Shown here in pieces: positions 1 to 8,170 of a DNA stretch of 64,000 bases. Within the stretch, counting starts at the first letter, position 1. Every line of letters begins with the position of its first letter. The notes under the pieces were generated by a model. The model made no database searches. It saw nothing but the letters and a program-made list of their open reading frames with translations, and was not told the DNA's origin. A program made the position numbers and the translations under genes. Source of the stretch: DATBDN01 sp963715995 (GTDB taxonomy: Bacteria; Actinomycetota; Thermoleophilia; Solirubrobacterales; Thermoleophilaceae); NCBI GenBank assembly GCA_963715995.1, contig OY970283.1, positions 372,001 through 436,000 on the forward strand, read 5' to 3'.

Positions 1-284
1 CGCGCGGCCACGCGCGCCTCGCGGCCGGCGCGCTCGTCGTCGGTGTCGTGACGGGGGATGACCTTGATCGCGACGTCGCGGCGCAGCCGCTCGTCGCGTG
101 CGGCGAAAACGGTGCCAAAGCCGCCCGAGCCCAGGCGCCGGCCAAGCCGGTAGCGCCCCAGCACGAGCTCCTGGCGCGCCGTCCGTGCCTCGAGCTCGTC
201 CTGCTCGATCGCGGCCTCGACGTCCCACTCGATCGTGTGCACCGCCTGCGTCGTGTCCTCGAGGCGCTGGGTGCGTTCGGCCAC
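1..284 (-). CDS. Serine/threonine protein kinase, N-terminal fragment (runs off the window)
   Basis: Read leftward from a GTG at 284, the visible 94 codons are the N-terminus of a Hanks-type serine/threonine kinase. A charged lead of about 45 residues precedes the glycine-rich loop GSGGFGTVF (about residues 52-60) and the VAIK strand (71-74), whose lysine contacts ATP. The catalytic loop and the rest lie beyond base 1. An AAGGGGGAG run just upstream of the GTG acts as ribosome-binding site and supports this start. The gene is divergent from the membrane-protein gene beginning near 382. Its substrates cannot be inferred from this fragment. Confidence 0.85.
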   Translation of the reverse strand, partial: MAERTQRLEDTTQAVHTIEWDVEAAIEQDELEARTARQELVLGRYRLGRRLGSGGFGTVFAARDERLRRDVAIKVIPRHDTDDERAGREARVAA

Positions 285-381
285 GGCTCCCCCTTCGCGG
301 GGGCGGCTGCCTTCCCTTTGTGGTGCAATTGCGCATACATCCGCGGCTTGCGACCGCTCTACGGGCAATACTTGCGACCTT

Positions 382-1512
382 CTGTCCTTCTTCGACGAAC
401 CAGAAGACTTCACTCCGCGCCGTAGCACCACGGCGCCGCCACGCCGCTCAGGCGGCGGTGGCGGCCCGCTTCGGCCGAATCGTGACGTCGTGCAGCGGCG
501 CCGCCTGTTCGCGATCGGCGCCGGCATCGTGGTCCTCATCCTGCTGTTCCTGCTGATCAAGGGCTGCGCCTCGATCCGCAAGGAGAACTCCTACAAGGAC
601 TACGTGCGCGAGGTCGCGGCCGACGCGCAGCAGTCCCAGCAGGAGAGCGACGCCGTCTTCGGGCTGCTGCGCAAGGGCCAGGCATCGGGGCAGAGCGCAG
701 TCGACCTCCAGAACAACATCAACGGCTTCCGCGCCGAGGCCGCCAAGCTGGCCGAGCGCGCGCGCAGCCGCAGCGTCCCGGGCGAGCTGAGTGGGGCCAA
801 CCGCTACCTGGTCGACGCGCTTCAGCTGCGCGCCGACGGGCTCGGTTCGATCGCGCGGCTCTTGCCGACGGCGCTCGGCGACCAGGGCGCCGGCACCGCC
901 ATCAGCCAGATCGCGGCGCAGGATCGCCTCTTCGACGCGAGCGACGTGCTGTTCACGCAGCGCTACCTGCCGATGCTCTACAAGACACTCAAGGACCAGG
1001 GGCTGGCCGACAACGTGCCGGTCCCGACCACGCTCCGCTCACCGCGCGGGTTCCTGCCGTCGATCGACTGGCTGCGCCCGACCTCGGTGGCGAGCGAGCT
1101 GACCGGCACCGCCTCGACCACGTCGACCGCGGCCACGCCCGGCCTGCACGGGACCGGCCTCGTCGCCGTGACTGTGCAGCCGTCCGGCACCGCGCTGTCC
1201 ACGTCGGGCACCACCGACATCCGCGCCCAGAAGGGCCTCTCGTTCGACGTCCAGGTGCAGAACCAGGGCCAGAACGACGAGACGAAGGTCACGGTGCAGG
1301 TGCGCATCAGCGGCGGGTCCAAGCCGCTGTCGGTCGACCAGCAGATCGACACGATCGCCCAGGGCGCGACCGCGACCGCATCGGTGCCCTTGCCGACCCT
1401 GCCGCCGACCGGCCGTCCGGTGACGATCACGGTGACCGTGAAGGCCGTGCCCGGCGAGAAGAAGCTGGACAACAACAAACAGACGTACCAGGCCATCTTC
1501 ACCTCTTCCTGA
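382..1512 (+). CDS. Membrane-anchored protein with C-terminal CARDB-like domain
   Basis: About 376 residues. A short Pro/Arg/Gly-rich cytoplasmic segment is followed by one strong transmembrane helix (about residues 43-59). An Ala/Gln/Arg-rich helical region comes next, then a Thr/Ser-rich linker and a final beta-rich stretch of about 100 residues that resembles a CARDB adhesion-type module (a VQNQGQND turn and a late DNNK). It is probably a type II membrane protein with an extracytoplasmic domain. The start is uncertain: the frame is open from a GTG at 235, which would overlap the divergent kinase start. No ATG, GTG or TTG lies between there and the helix, so CTG at 382 is the best-placed start. 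Function is unknown. Confidence 0.6.
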   Translation: MSFFDEPEDFTPRRSTTAPPRRSGGGGGPLRPNRDVVQRRRLFAIGAGIVVLILLFLLIKGCASIRKENSYKDYVREVAADAQQSQQESDAVFGLLRKGQASGQSAVDLQNNINGFRAEAAKLAERARSRSVPGELSGANRYLVDALQLRADGLGSIARLLPTALGDQGAGTAISQIAAQDRLFDASDVLFTQRYLPMLYKTLKDQGLADNVPVPTTLRSPRGFLPSIDWLRPTSVASELTGTASTTSTAATPGLHGTGLVAVTVQPSGTALSTSGTTDIRAQKGLSFDVQVQNQGQNDETKVTVQVRISGGSKPLSVDQQIDTIAQGATATASVPLPTLPPTGRPVTITVTVKAVPGEKKLDNNKQTYQAIFTSS

Positions 1513-1532
1513 GCCGCCGCAGGCGGGATCGT

Positions 1533-1538
1533 TAGCCT
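1533..1538 (+). promoter_or_regulatory. -10 element TAGCCT of the DUF4446 gene
   Basis: TAGCCT ends 7 bases before the GTG at 1546, and no Shine-Dalgarno sequence lies between them. This spacing would put the transcript start at or next to the start codon, implying a leaderless mRNA. No clear -35 hexamer is visible. Confidence 0.5.
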
Positions 1539-1545
1539 GCGGCGC

Positions 1546-2040
1546 GTGGATGACCTGACCACGACCCAGGGGATCGTTGCTCTTGCCGCTGCCGGCGTTG
1601 CCGTCGTCGGCCTCGTGCTCGCGATCGTGCTCGCGTTCAAGCTGCGGTCGCTGCGGCGCGGGCAGTCGCGCGTGCTGGGCGACGGCTCACGCGACCTCGT
1701 CTCACACACCGCTCAGCTGGACGAGGCGTTCGTGTCGCTGCGCGAGTACGTGGAGGAGGCGCTCGCGCGACTGGAGCAGCGGGCGCAGGTGACCGACGGG
1801 CGCATCGACGACTGCATCGCCTACCGCGCGCTCGTCCGCTACGACGCTTACGCGGAGATGTCGGGCGCGCAGTCGAGCTCGATCGCCATCCTCGACAAGC
1901 ACCGCTCCGGGATCGTGCTGTCGTCGATCATGCACCGCGATCAGGCGCGCGTGTACGTGAAGGAGGTCCGCGAGGGCCAGTCCTCGATCGAGCTGTCGCC
2001 CGAGGAGCGCCAGGCGATCGACACCGCGCTCGCGAGCTGA
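1546..2040 (+). CDS. DUF4446 family membrane protein
   Basis: 164 residues. An N-terminal transmembrane helix (about residues 9-31) is followed by a basic stretch and a helical, coiled-coil-like middle. The C-terminal domain has the segment YDAYAEMSGAQSSSIAILD and the short motif RDQARVYVKEV, both characteristic of DUF4446, a family of unknown function frequent in Gram-positive bacteria. The GTG start is supported by the adjacent -10 element. Its stop overlaps the pheA ATG by one base, so the two genes are probably co-transcribed and translationally coupled. Confidence 0.75.
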   Translation: MDDLTTTQGIVALAAAGVAVVGLVLAIVLAFKLRSLRRGQSRVLGDGSRDLVSHTAQLDEAFVSLREYVEEALARLEQRAQVTDGRIDDCIAYRALVRYDAYAEMSGAQSSSIAILDKHRSGIVLSSIMHRDQARVYVKEVREGQSSIELSPEERQAIDTALAS

Positions 2041-2876
2041 TGCGCGTCGCATTCCTCGGCCCCGCGGGCACCTTCACCGAGGAGGCGCTGCGCGCGTCCG
2101 CGCCCGGACCGGTCGAGGAGATCCCCTACCCGTCCATCTACGAGACCGTGATGGCGGTCCACGACGGCGACACCGACATGGCGGTGGTGCCGATCGAGAA
2201 CTCGCTCGAGGGCGGCGTGGCCACCACCCTCGACGCGCTCGCCGCCGACGCCACCGACGTGCGGATCGCGCGCGAGTTCGTGCTCCCGGTCAGCCACAAC
2301 CTGATCGCGCGCGAGGCGATGCCGCTCGAGCAGATCACGCGCGTGCTCTCCCACCCACAGGCCACGCCCCAGTGCATGCGCTTCCTGCGCGAGCGCCTGC
2401 CACACGCCGAACGCCAGATCGCGGGCTCCACCGCCGACGCCGTGCGCACGGTCGTCGAGTCGCCGGAGCCGTGGGCTGCGATCGCCTCGCGGCTGGCGGC
2501 CGACCTCTACGGCGCCGTCGTGCTGGCCGAGGGGATCGAGGACGAAGCCGGCAACGAGACCCGCTTCGTCTGGCTCGCGCGCGCCGATCACGAGCCTCTT
2601 GGCGAGCCGACGAAGACCTCGATCGTGTTCTGGGGCTTCAACGACGCCTCACCCGGCGCGCTCGTGGACGTTCTGACCGAGCTGTCGTCGCGCGCGATCA
2701 ACCTGACGAAGATCGAGTCGCGGCCACGGCGCGTCGGCGGGCTCGGCCACTACATGTTCTTCGCCGACCTCGACGGCAGCGCGGCCGATCCGCACGTGAG
2801 CGAGGCGCTCGCGGCGCTGGGGAAGCGCGTCCACGAGATGAGGGTGCTCGGGTCCTACCCGGCGGCCACCGCCTGA
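2040..2876 (+). CDS. pheA: Prephenate dehydratase
   Basis: 278 residues. Converts prephenate to phenylpyruvate in phenylalanine biosynthesis, in the cytoplasm. The N-terminal catalytic domain begins GPAGTFTEEA and ends with the conserved Thr-Arg-Phe triad in NETRFVW (about residues 171-177). A C-terminal ACT domain follows (KTSIVFWGF, then a GALVDVL helix, then IESRP), which in this family binds phenylalanine for feedback inhibition. It is a stand-alone dehydratase, not fused to chorismate mutase. The ATG shares one base with the upstream stop. Confidence 0.93.
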   Translation: MRVAFLGPAGTFTEEALRASAPGPVEEIPYPSIYETVMAVHDGDTDMAVVPIENSLEGGVATTLDALAADATDVRIAREFVLPVSHNLIAREAMPLEQITRVLSHPQATPQCMRFLRERLPHAERQIAGSTADAVRTVVESPEPWAAIASRLAADLYGAVVLAEGIEDEAGNETRFVWLARADHEPLGEPTKTSIVFWGFNDASPGALVDVLTELSSRAINLTKIESRPRRVGGLGHYMFFADLDGSAADPHVSEALAALGKRVHEMRVLGSYPAATA

Positions 2877-2884
2877 CGCGTCAG

Positions 2885-2890
2885 TAAAGT
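2885..2890 (+). promoter_or_regulatory. -10 element TAAAGT of the HNH endonuclease gene
   Basis: TAAAGT lies 10 bases before the GTG at 2901, just after the pheA stop. No Shine-Dalgarno sequence is visible, so this unit is probably leaderless. Confidence 0.5.
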
Positions 2891-2900
2891 CCCGCCCGAA

Positions 2901-3422
2901 GTGTCGGTACGACCAACGGGCGGGCGCGTGCTCGTTCTGAACGCAACGTTTGAGCCGATCAACGTCTGCACCGTGCGGCGCGCCACCGTGCTGCTCCTGA
3001 AGGAACGGGCGGAGATCATCGAACGCTCCAACCGGGATCTCCACGCGGAGACGTTCACCATGCCGCGCCCGATCGTCATCAGGCTCACCACCTACGTGCG
3101 CGTACCCCGCGACGCCCACCGCCGCAAGATCACGCGCCGCGCGGTCTTCGCGCGCGACCAGTGGACCTGCCAGTACTGCGGCGGCGTGCGCGGCACGCTC
3201 ACGCTCGACCACGTGATCCCGCGCTCGCGCGGTGGGCCCTCGACCTGGGACAACATCGTCACCTGCTGCGCTCCGTGCAACCGGCGCAAGGGCGACCGGC
3301 TCCCTAAGGTGGCGGGCATGAAGCTCATGACCGAGCCCCGGCCACCGAGCCCCCACATCTTCGTCCACGTCGCGAGCACCACGATCCACCCGGCGTGGGA
3401 GCAGTACCTGGCCGCCGCGTGA
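2901..3422 (+). CDS. HNH endonuclease
   Basis: 173 residues. The C-terminal half is an HNH/McrA-type nuclease module. It has CQYC (Cys90, Cys93) and a second pair at Cys123/Cys126 that should bind structural zinc, an LTLDHVIPRSRGG strand-turn carrying the catalytic DH (103-104), and CNRRKGDR with the conserved Asn and Arg. The N-terminal 75 residues (VLNATFEPINVC) are typical of the small chromosomal HNH family that is widespread in Actinobacteria, whose cellular role is not settled. It is not inside an intein or mobile element here. It overlaps the next gene as GTGA. Confidence 0.88.
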   Translation: MSVRPTGGRVLVLNATFEPINVCTVRRATVLLLKERAEIIERSNRDLHAETFTMPRPIVIRLTTYVRVPRDAHRRKITRRAVFARDQWTCQYCGGVRGTLTLDHVIPRSRGGPSTWDNIVTCCAPCNRRKGDRLPKVAGMKLMTEPRPPSPHIFVHVASTTIHPAWEQYLAAA

Positions 3423-3907
3423 CCGGCCCGATCGGCGAGCCCCCATTCGAGGCACTCCCGCCGGACGCGCCGGCGACCGTCGAGGACGTCCGCGCAACGC
3501 GGCGCTGGACCTGGGTGGCGTTCGCGTGGGCGATCGCGGCCTCGGCAATCGCCGTGCTCGCCCTGATCCAGGCGGGCAAGGACGACTCCACCACACCGAC
3601 GACGACCACGACCACCGGCCAGACGCAGTCGTCCCAGGTAGCCACGTTCAAGAAGCAGGCCAACGCGCGGCTCGACGCCTTCAGCCGCCGGCTGAGCGAC
3701 CGGGCGGCGGCGGACGACCTCGCGAAGCTCGACAAGCGCCTGACCCAGACCGAGGACGACATCTCGAAGATCCAGGACGCAAGCTCGAAGTCAGCCGACG
3801 CCGTGACGCAGCTCCAGTCGGACGTGAAAGACCTGCAAAAGCGGGTCAGCGACCTGGAGAGTCAGCAGTCCGACAGCACCGGCACGGACACGACGACGAC
3901 CCCCTGA
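3419..3907 (+). CDS. Small membrane protein with coiled-coil ectodomain
   Basis: 162 residues from a GTG that overlaps the HNH stop as GTGA. A short Pro-rich cytoplasmic part, one transmembrane helix (about residues 31-51), a Thr-rich linker and a long heptad-patterned helix (about 65-150) end in a Thr tail. It has no catalytic motif and I do not recognise a family. It could be a trimerising or scaffold-like envelope protein; the function is unknown. Confidence 0.7.
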   Translation: MTGPIGEPPFEALPPDAPATVEDVRATRRWTWVAFAWAIAASAIAVLALIQAGKDDSTTPTTTTTTGQTQSSQVATFKKQANARLDAFSRRLSDRAAADDLAKLDKRLTQTEDDISKIQDASSKSADAVTQLQSDVKDLQKRVSDLESQQSDSTGTDTTTTP

Positions 3908-3911
3908 AGCA

Positions 3912-3939
3912 CGAAGGGCGCCCCGCAGGACGCCCTTCG
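3912..3939 (+). terminator. Hairpin terminator after the coiled-coil membrane gene
   Basis: CGAAGGGCG (3912-3920) and CGCCCTTCG (3931-3939) form a perfect 9-bp stem around a 10-base loop, 5 bases after the stop at 3907. A modestly T-containing run follows. It sits between convergent units and could serve both. The remaining bases to 4184 hold no gene or motif that I recognise. Confidence 0.7.
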
Positions 3940-4184
3940 CTCACATCATTTCTGGTTGTCTCGGAGGTGGACGTCGAGGCATCTACTTCGCCAAGGCCGG
4001 GGGGACGACATCCGGCTCCACTTGATCTCCGACGGTGCGCGGGTTGGATTCCGCTAACCGGTCCAGATTCCGCGTATCAGCGGCCCTGCACCTCCAGGGT
4101 CCCAAAGAATCTGTCAGTCAATTGCTCGGACCACCTCCTTTCCCTGGTGACGACAGTTTCGCATACGGCGGCGACGAACTGGCG

Positions 4185-7100
4185 TCAGGGCGTCTCGGTC
4201 TCGCTCTCCTCCAGCCCATCCTCGGCCTGCACCTCCGTGTCCACGAGCTCCTCCTGGACCTTCGCCTCGGTGTCCGCCGACGACTCGGCGACCAGTGCCA
4301 CCGCGCTCACGCGATCGTCGTCGTCGCGGATGTTCATCAGCTTGACGCCCTGCGATGCGCGGCCATAGCGCGAGATTCCCTTGACGGGCGTGCGCTGGAC
4401 CATGCCGTTCTGCGAGATGAAGACGAGCTCGAAGTGCTCGCGCACGATCAGCGCGCCGGCGAGGCCGCCCTTCTTCTCGGTCAGATGGATCGTCTTCACG
4501 CCCATCGTGCCGCGACCCTTGATCGGGTAGTCGGCGATCGGCGTGCGCTTGCCGTAGCCGTTCTCGGTCACCACGAGCAGCTCCGCGTCGTCGCGCGCCA
4601 CGTCCATCGCGATGACCTCGTTGCCCTTCTGTGACACGTTCATGCCGCGCACGCCGCCGGTCGCACGGCCCATCGGCCGCGCCTGGTCCTCCCTGAAGCG
4701 GGAGGCCTGACCCGAGCGCGAGACCATGATGATCGTGTCGTCGCCGCTCGTCTCGCGCACGGCGACCAGCTCGTCGTCGTCGCGGATGTTGATCGCGATG
4801 ATCCCGTCCGCCTTGATCGGCGTGTTGTAGTCGAGGAACGCGGTCTTCTTGATCTGGCCCTTCTTGGTGGCGAACACGAGGTACTCGCCCTCCTTGAAGT
4901 CGCGCGTGGCAAGCACGGCGCGGACCAGCTCGCCCTCGCGCAGCGGCAGGAGGTTGATCAGCGCGCGGCCCTTCGCCGTGCGCGAAGCCTCGGGCAACTC
5001 GTAGACCTTCTGGCGATAGACCTTGCCCCGGTTCGTGAAGAACAGGAGGTAGTCGTGCGTCGAGCAGACGAAGAGGTGCTCGACGTAGTCCTCGTCCTTG
5101 AGGTCCATGCCGGTGATGCCCACACCACCGCGCTTCTGCTGGCGGTAGGTCGCCAAGGGCAGCGACTTGATGTAGCCGGACTTCGTGATCGCGACGACCA
5201 TCTGCTGGTCGGCGATCAGGTCCTCGATGTCGACCTCGTGCTCGGAGTGCGTGATCTCCGTTCGCCGCTCGTCGGCGAAGCGCTCGCGGATCTCGCCTAG
5301 CTCCTCCTTGATCAGAGCCATGACGCGCTCCTCGTTGCCGAGGATGTCCCGTAGCTCGGTGATGCGCTCCATCAGGTCCGCGTGCTCGGCCTTGATCTTG
5401 TCCGACTCGAGCGCCGTCAGCTGGCGCAGCCGCATCTCGACGATCGCGTGCGCCTGAACTTCGGTGAGGCCGAACTTCTCCTGAAGGCCGGCGCGGGCGG
5501 CGTCCGGGTCGCGCGAGGCGCGGATCAGCGCGATGACCTCGTCGAGGTTGTCGAGCGCGACGAGCAGCCCCTCGAGGATGTGCGCCCGTGCCTCGGCCTG
5601 GCGCAGCTCGTACTGCGTGCGGCGGATGATGACCTCGCGCTGGTGATCCACGTAGTGGTGGATCAGCTCGCGCAGGTTGAGCGTCTTCGGCACGCCGTCG
5701 ACGAGCGCGACCATGTTCACGCCGAACGTCGTCTGGAGCGGCGTGTGCTTGTAGATCTTGTTGAGGACGACCTTCGGAATCGCGTCGCGCTTGAGCTCGA
5801 TGACCAAGCGGATGCCGTTGCGGTCTGATTCGTCGCGCAGGTCGGTGATCTCGGGGAGGCGGCCGTTGTCGTGTGCCTCCTTCAGCTTCATGATCAGCCC
5901 GGAGCCGTCGCCGCGACCGTCGCCCTTGTACACCTGGTAGGGCATCTCGGTGACGATGATTGCCTGCTTGCCCTGCTTGAGCGGCTCGATGTGAGCGCGG
6001 CCCTGGACGAGCACGCGGCCGCGGCCGGTCTCGTACGCGTCGCGGATGCCGCCATAGCCGAGGACGAGGCCACCGGTGGGGAAGTCAGGGCCCCTTACAT
6101 ACTTCATGAGCCCCTGCACGTCGATCGACGGATCGTCGATGTACGCGTTGACCGCATCGACGACCTCACCCAGGTTGTGCGGCGGGATGTTCGTGGCCAT
6201 GCCGACCGCGATGCCGGAGGAGCCGTTGACGAGCAGGTTCGGGAACCGCGCCGGAAGCACGACGGGCTCCTGGCGCGAGTCGTCGTAGTTAGGACGGAAG
6301 TCGACCGTGTCCGAGTCGATGTCGCGCAGCATCTCGGTGGCGAGACGCGTCATGCGCGATTCCGTGTTGTGGCTGACGAAGCCGTTCGTCAGGAACGAGT
6401 GGTCGTCGGAATCGACACGCACCGAATAGACAGGCTGGACGCCTGCCGGCGAGACCGAATCCACGGTTGCGTAGTAATAGTCGCCGCTGACGAGCGGCTC
6501 CACAACCTGCTTGACCTCGTCCGACTCGATCCGCTCGAGGATCGCCGTGGCACCGTTCTCCCACCGCTCGATCCGGTCGACGTTGTGGCGCGTGAGCCAG
6601 TCGCGGTTCGACCAGCTTGAAGCTCCGTCCGTACGGATGTACTCCGCGACGTATGGAACGTAGTCCCGACTGAGCGACCGCGACTGCTCGGGCAGCGTCG
6701 CCAGGATGCCCTCGAGCTTCTCCTGCTTGGAGCCGAGGAATCCGACGAGAGCTGCGAAGCGGCGCGCGTCGCGGCGGTTCGAAGATCACAACCTTGATCT
6801 CGCCTCTCGCAAGCCGGCAGATCCTCGACGCCACGCCGAGCTCGAGGAGCATGGTCTGCACGTCGCGTGCGAGCCCGTCGCTGAAGGTGGAGTACGAGAT
6901 CTGGATGCTGTCACGAGGAAGCAGTGAGCACGACCCGTCGCCGGTGAACAGCGACTCGAGGAAGGCCCGCTTGTAGGCAGCAGATCCCCTCCAGACCGAC
7001 GCCGGCACACGCTTCTCGCGGGCGGCGCCCACGATGTCCGCAAGCGGGCTCGCGTGGAAGGCGTCCATGTTCTGGATGTCGAGCTCGTGCAGAAGGCTGC

Positions 7101-8001
7101 CCGACGCGATCTCGCGTGAGTACACGTAGTGCGGCCCGCCGACAACCGCCCGATAGGCCTCGACGACTGCGTCGAAGTAGTCCTCGTCGATGTTGTTGAA
7201 GCCCGCGCGGTTCGCGCTGACGAAGCCCTCGGACACGAACGCACCTGCAAGGAAGGCACGCTGCCAGTCCGCTTCGGCCAGCTCGACGCCGGTGTCAGCC
7301 GGGGTCCGAGATATCAGGACCTTGTCGCCCGGGACCAGCTCTTCGAGCAGCTTCCACATGAGCAGAGGAACCCCGGCCATGTCGAGCAGGCACAGGACGG
7401 GGTGGTTGTGCGTGCCCGTCAACTCGTGGCCCTCGCGCGTCGTCAGCTTCAGCGTCGGGTGCTCCCCCGAGTGGAAGAACATCGATGCGTGTACTGGACG
7501 ACCGAGGCGATCGAGCACCTCGATGTCGATCTCGTGGTCCGAGTTCGGCGCGGCACCGGGGGCTAGTTCCTCGATGCGGACGGTCCCGTTCGGCGTGCGC
7601 ACGAGCGTGTCGCCCGCGACGCAGTACCGCATGGCAGCCGGTGGATCGTTGTCGATCGAGCCGAAGTTGCCCTGCCCGTCGACCAGCTGGTAGCGCTGAG
7701 CGAAGTCCTGTGCGAGGCGCACGAGCGTGTCGTAGATCGACTGGTCGCCGTGCGGGTGGAACTGGCCCATGACCTCGCCCACCACGCGCGCACACTTGCG
7801 GTACGGGCGGTTCGGCGCCAGGCCCTGCTCGGACATCGAGAAGAGCACACGGCGGTGCACCGGCTTGAGCCCGTCGCGGACGTCGGGCAGGGCCCGGCCC
7901 ACGATCACGCTCATCGCGTAGTCGAGATAGCTCGAGCGCATCTCCTGCTCGAGCTCACGCGGCTCAACGTTGCCGCCGCTCAGTTGGTCAATTCCAGTCA
8001 C
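4185..8001 (-). CDS. gyrA: DNA gyrase subunit A with in-frame intein; frameshifted inside the intein
   Basis: The ATP-independent half of gyrase, which cuts and rejoins DNA. The GTG at 8001 follows an AAGGA ribosome-binding site. Residues 1-126 run to AAMRY, the catalytic tyrosine, where an intein of about 419 residues is inserted. The protein resumes at TESRMTRLA and continues through the breakage-reunion domain and the C-terminal beta-pinwheel (a GyrA-box-like QKRGGVG is present), ending in an acidic tail. The gene is one base too long (3817 nt). Frame breaks near 6782, where the coding strand reads ATCTTCGAAC; removing one T restores ISNRRDARRF and then the frame to the end. Because gyrA is essential, a sequence error is likelier than a natural lesion. 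It follows gyrB in the same direction. Confidence 0.93.
6366..7623 (-). mobile_element. GyrA intein with LAGLIDADG homing endonuclease
   Basis: Starts with Cys1 (CVAGDTLVRTPNG) immediately after the catalytic Tyr126 of GyrA and ends NGFVSHN before Thr. This is the insertion site and terminal sequence type of the Mycobacterium xenopi GyrA intein. Splicing block B is THNH (intein residues 71-74). Two endonuclease motifs are present: LAGAFVSEG (125-133) and LESLFTGDG (222-230), both keeping an acidic residue. It is therefore a full-length homing intein rather than a mini-intein. The one-base insertion near 6782 falls after the second endonuclease motif and would abolish splicing if real. Confidence 0.9.
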
Positions 8002-8066
8002 TGGCTAGTCCTTCTTTTCGCTATTTGTCGTTGAAGGGGCGAAGGACGGTGAAAACCGAGCAGTCG

Positions 8067-8115
8067 AAGGACGCAGGCTGGGGACAGTGCTCTGCACGGA
8101 CCCAGCCGAGGACGC
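8067..8115 (+). repeat. 49-base dispersed hairpin element, copy A
   Basis: First of three 49-base copies in the window (others at 12170-12218 and 20296-20344). It begins AAGGACGCAGG and ends GAGGACGC, with a hairpin between them: the outer arm GGCTGGG pairs with CCCAGCC and the inner GTGC with GCAC. It lies in the gyrB-gyrA spacer (8002-8170). Bases after it (CGCCCGAATG, then GAAGG) resemble the left flank of copy B, so a partial second unit may follow. Confidence 0.75.
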
Positions 8116-8170
8116 CCGAATGCGAAGGTTTGCAGCCGTCCCGATGGCGGCCCGATTCATTGAGAAGCCT

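Noticed and set aside
3940..4184. Possible small RNA or gene in the spacer before gyrA
   Set aside because: No convincing promoter, hairpin series or start-stop pair could be supported beyond the terminator at 3912-3939.
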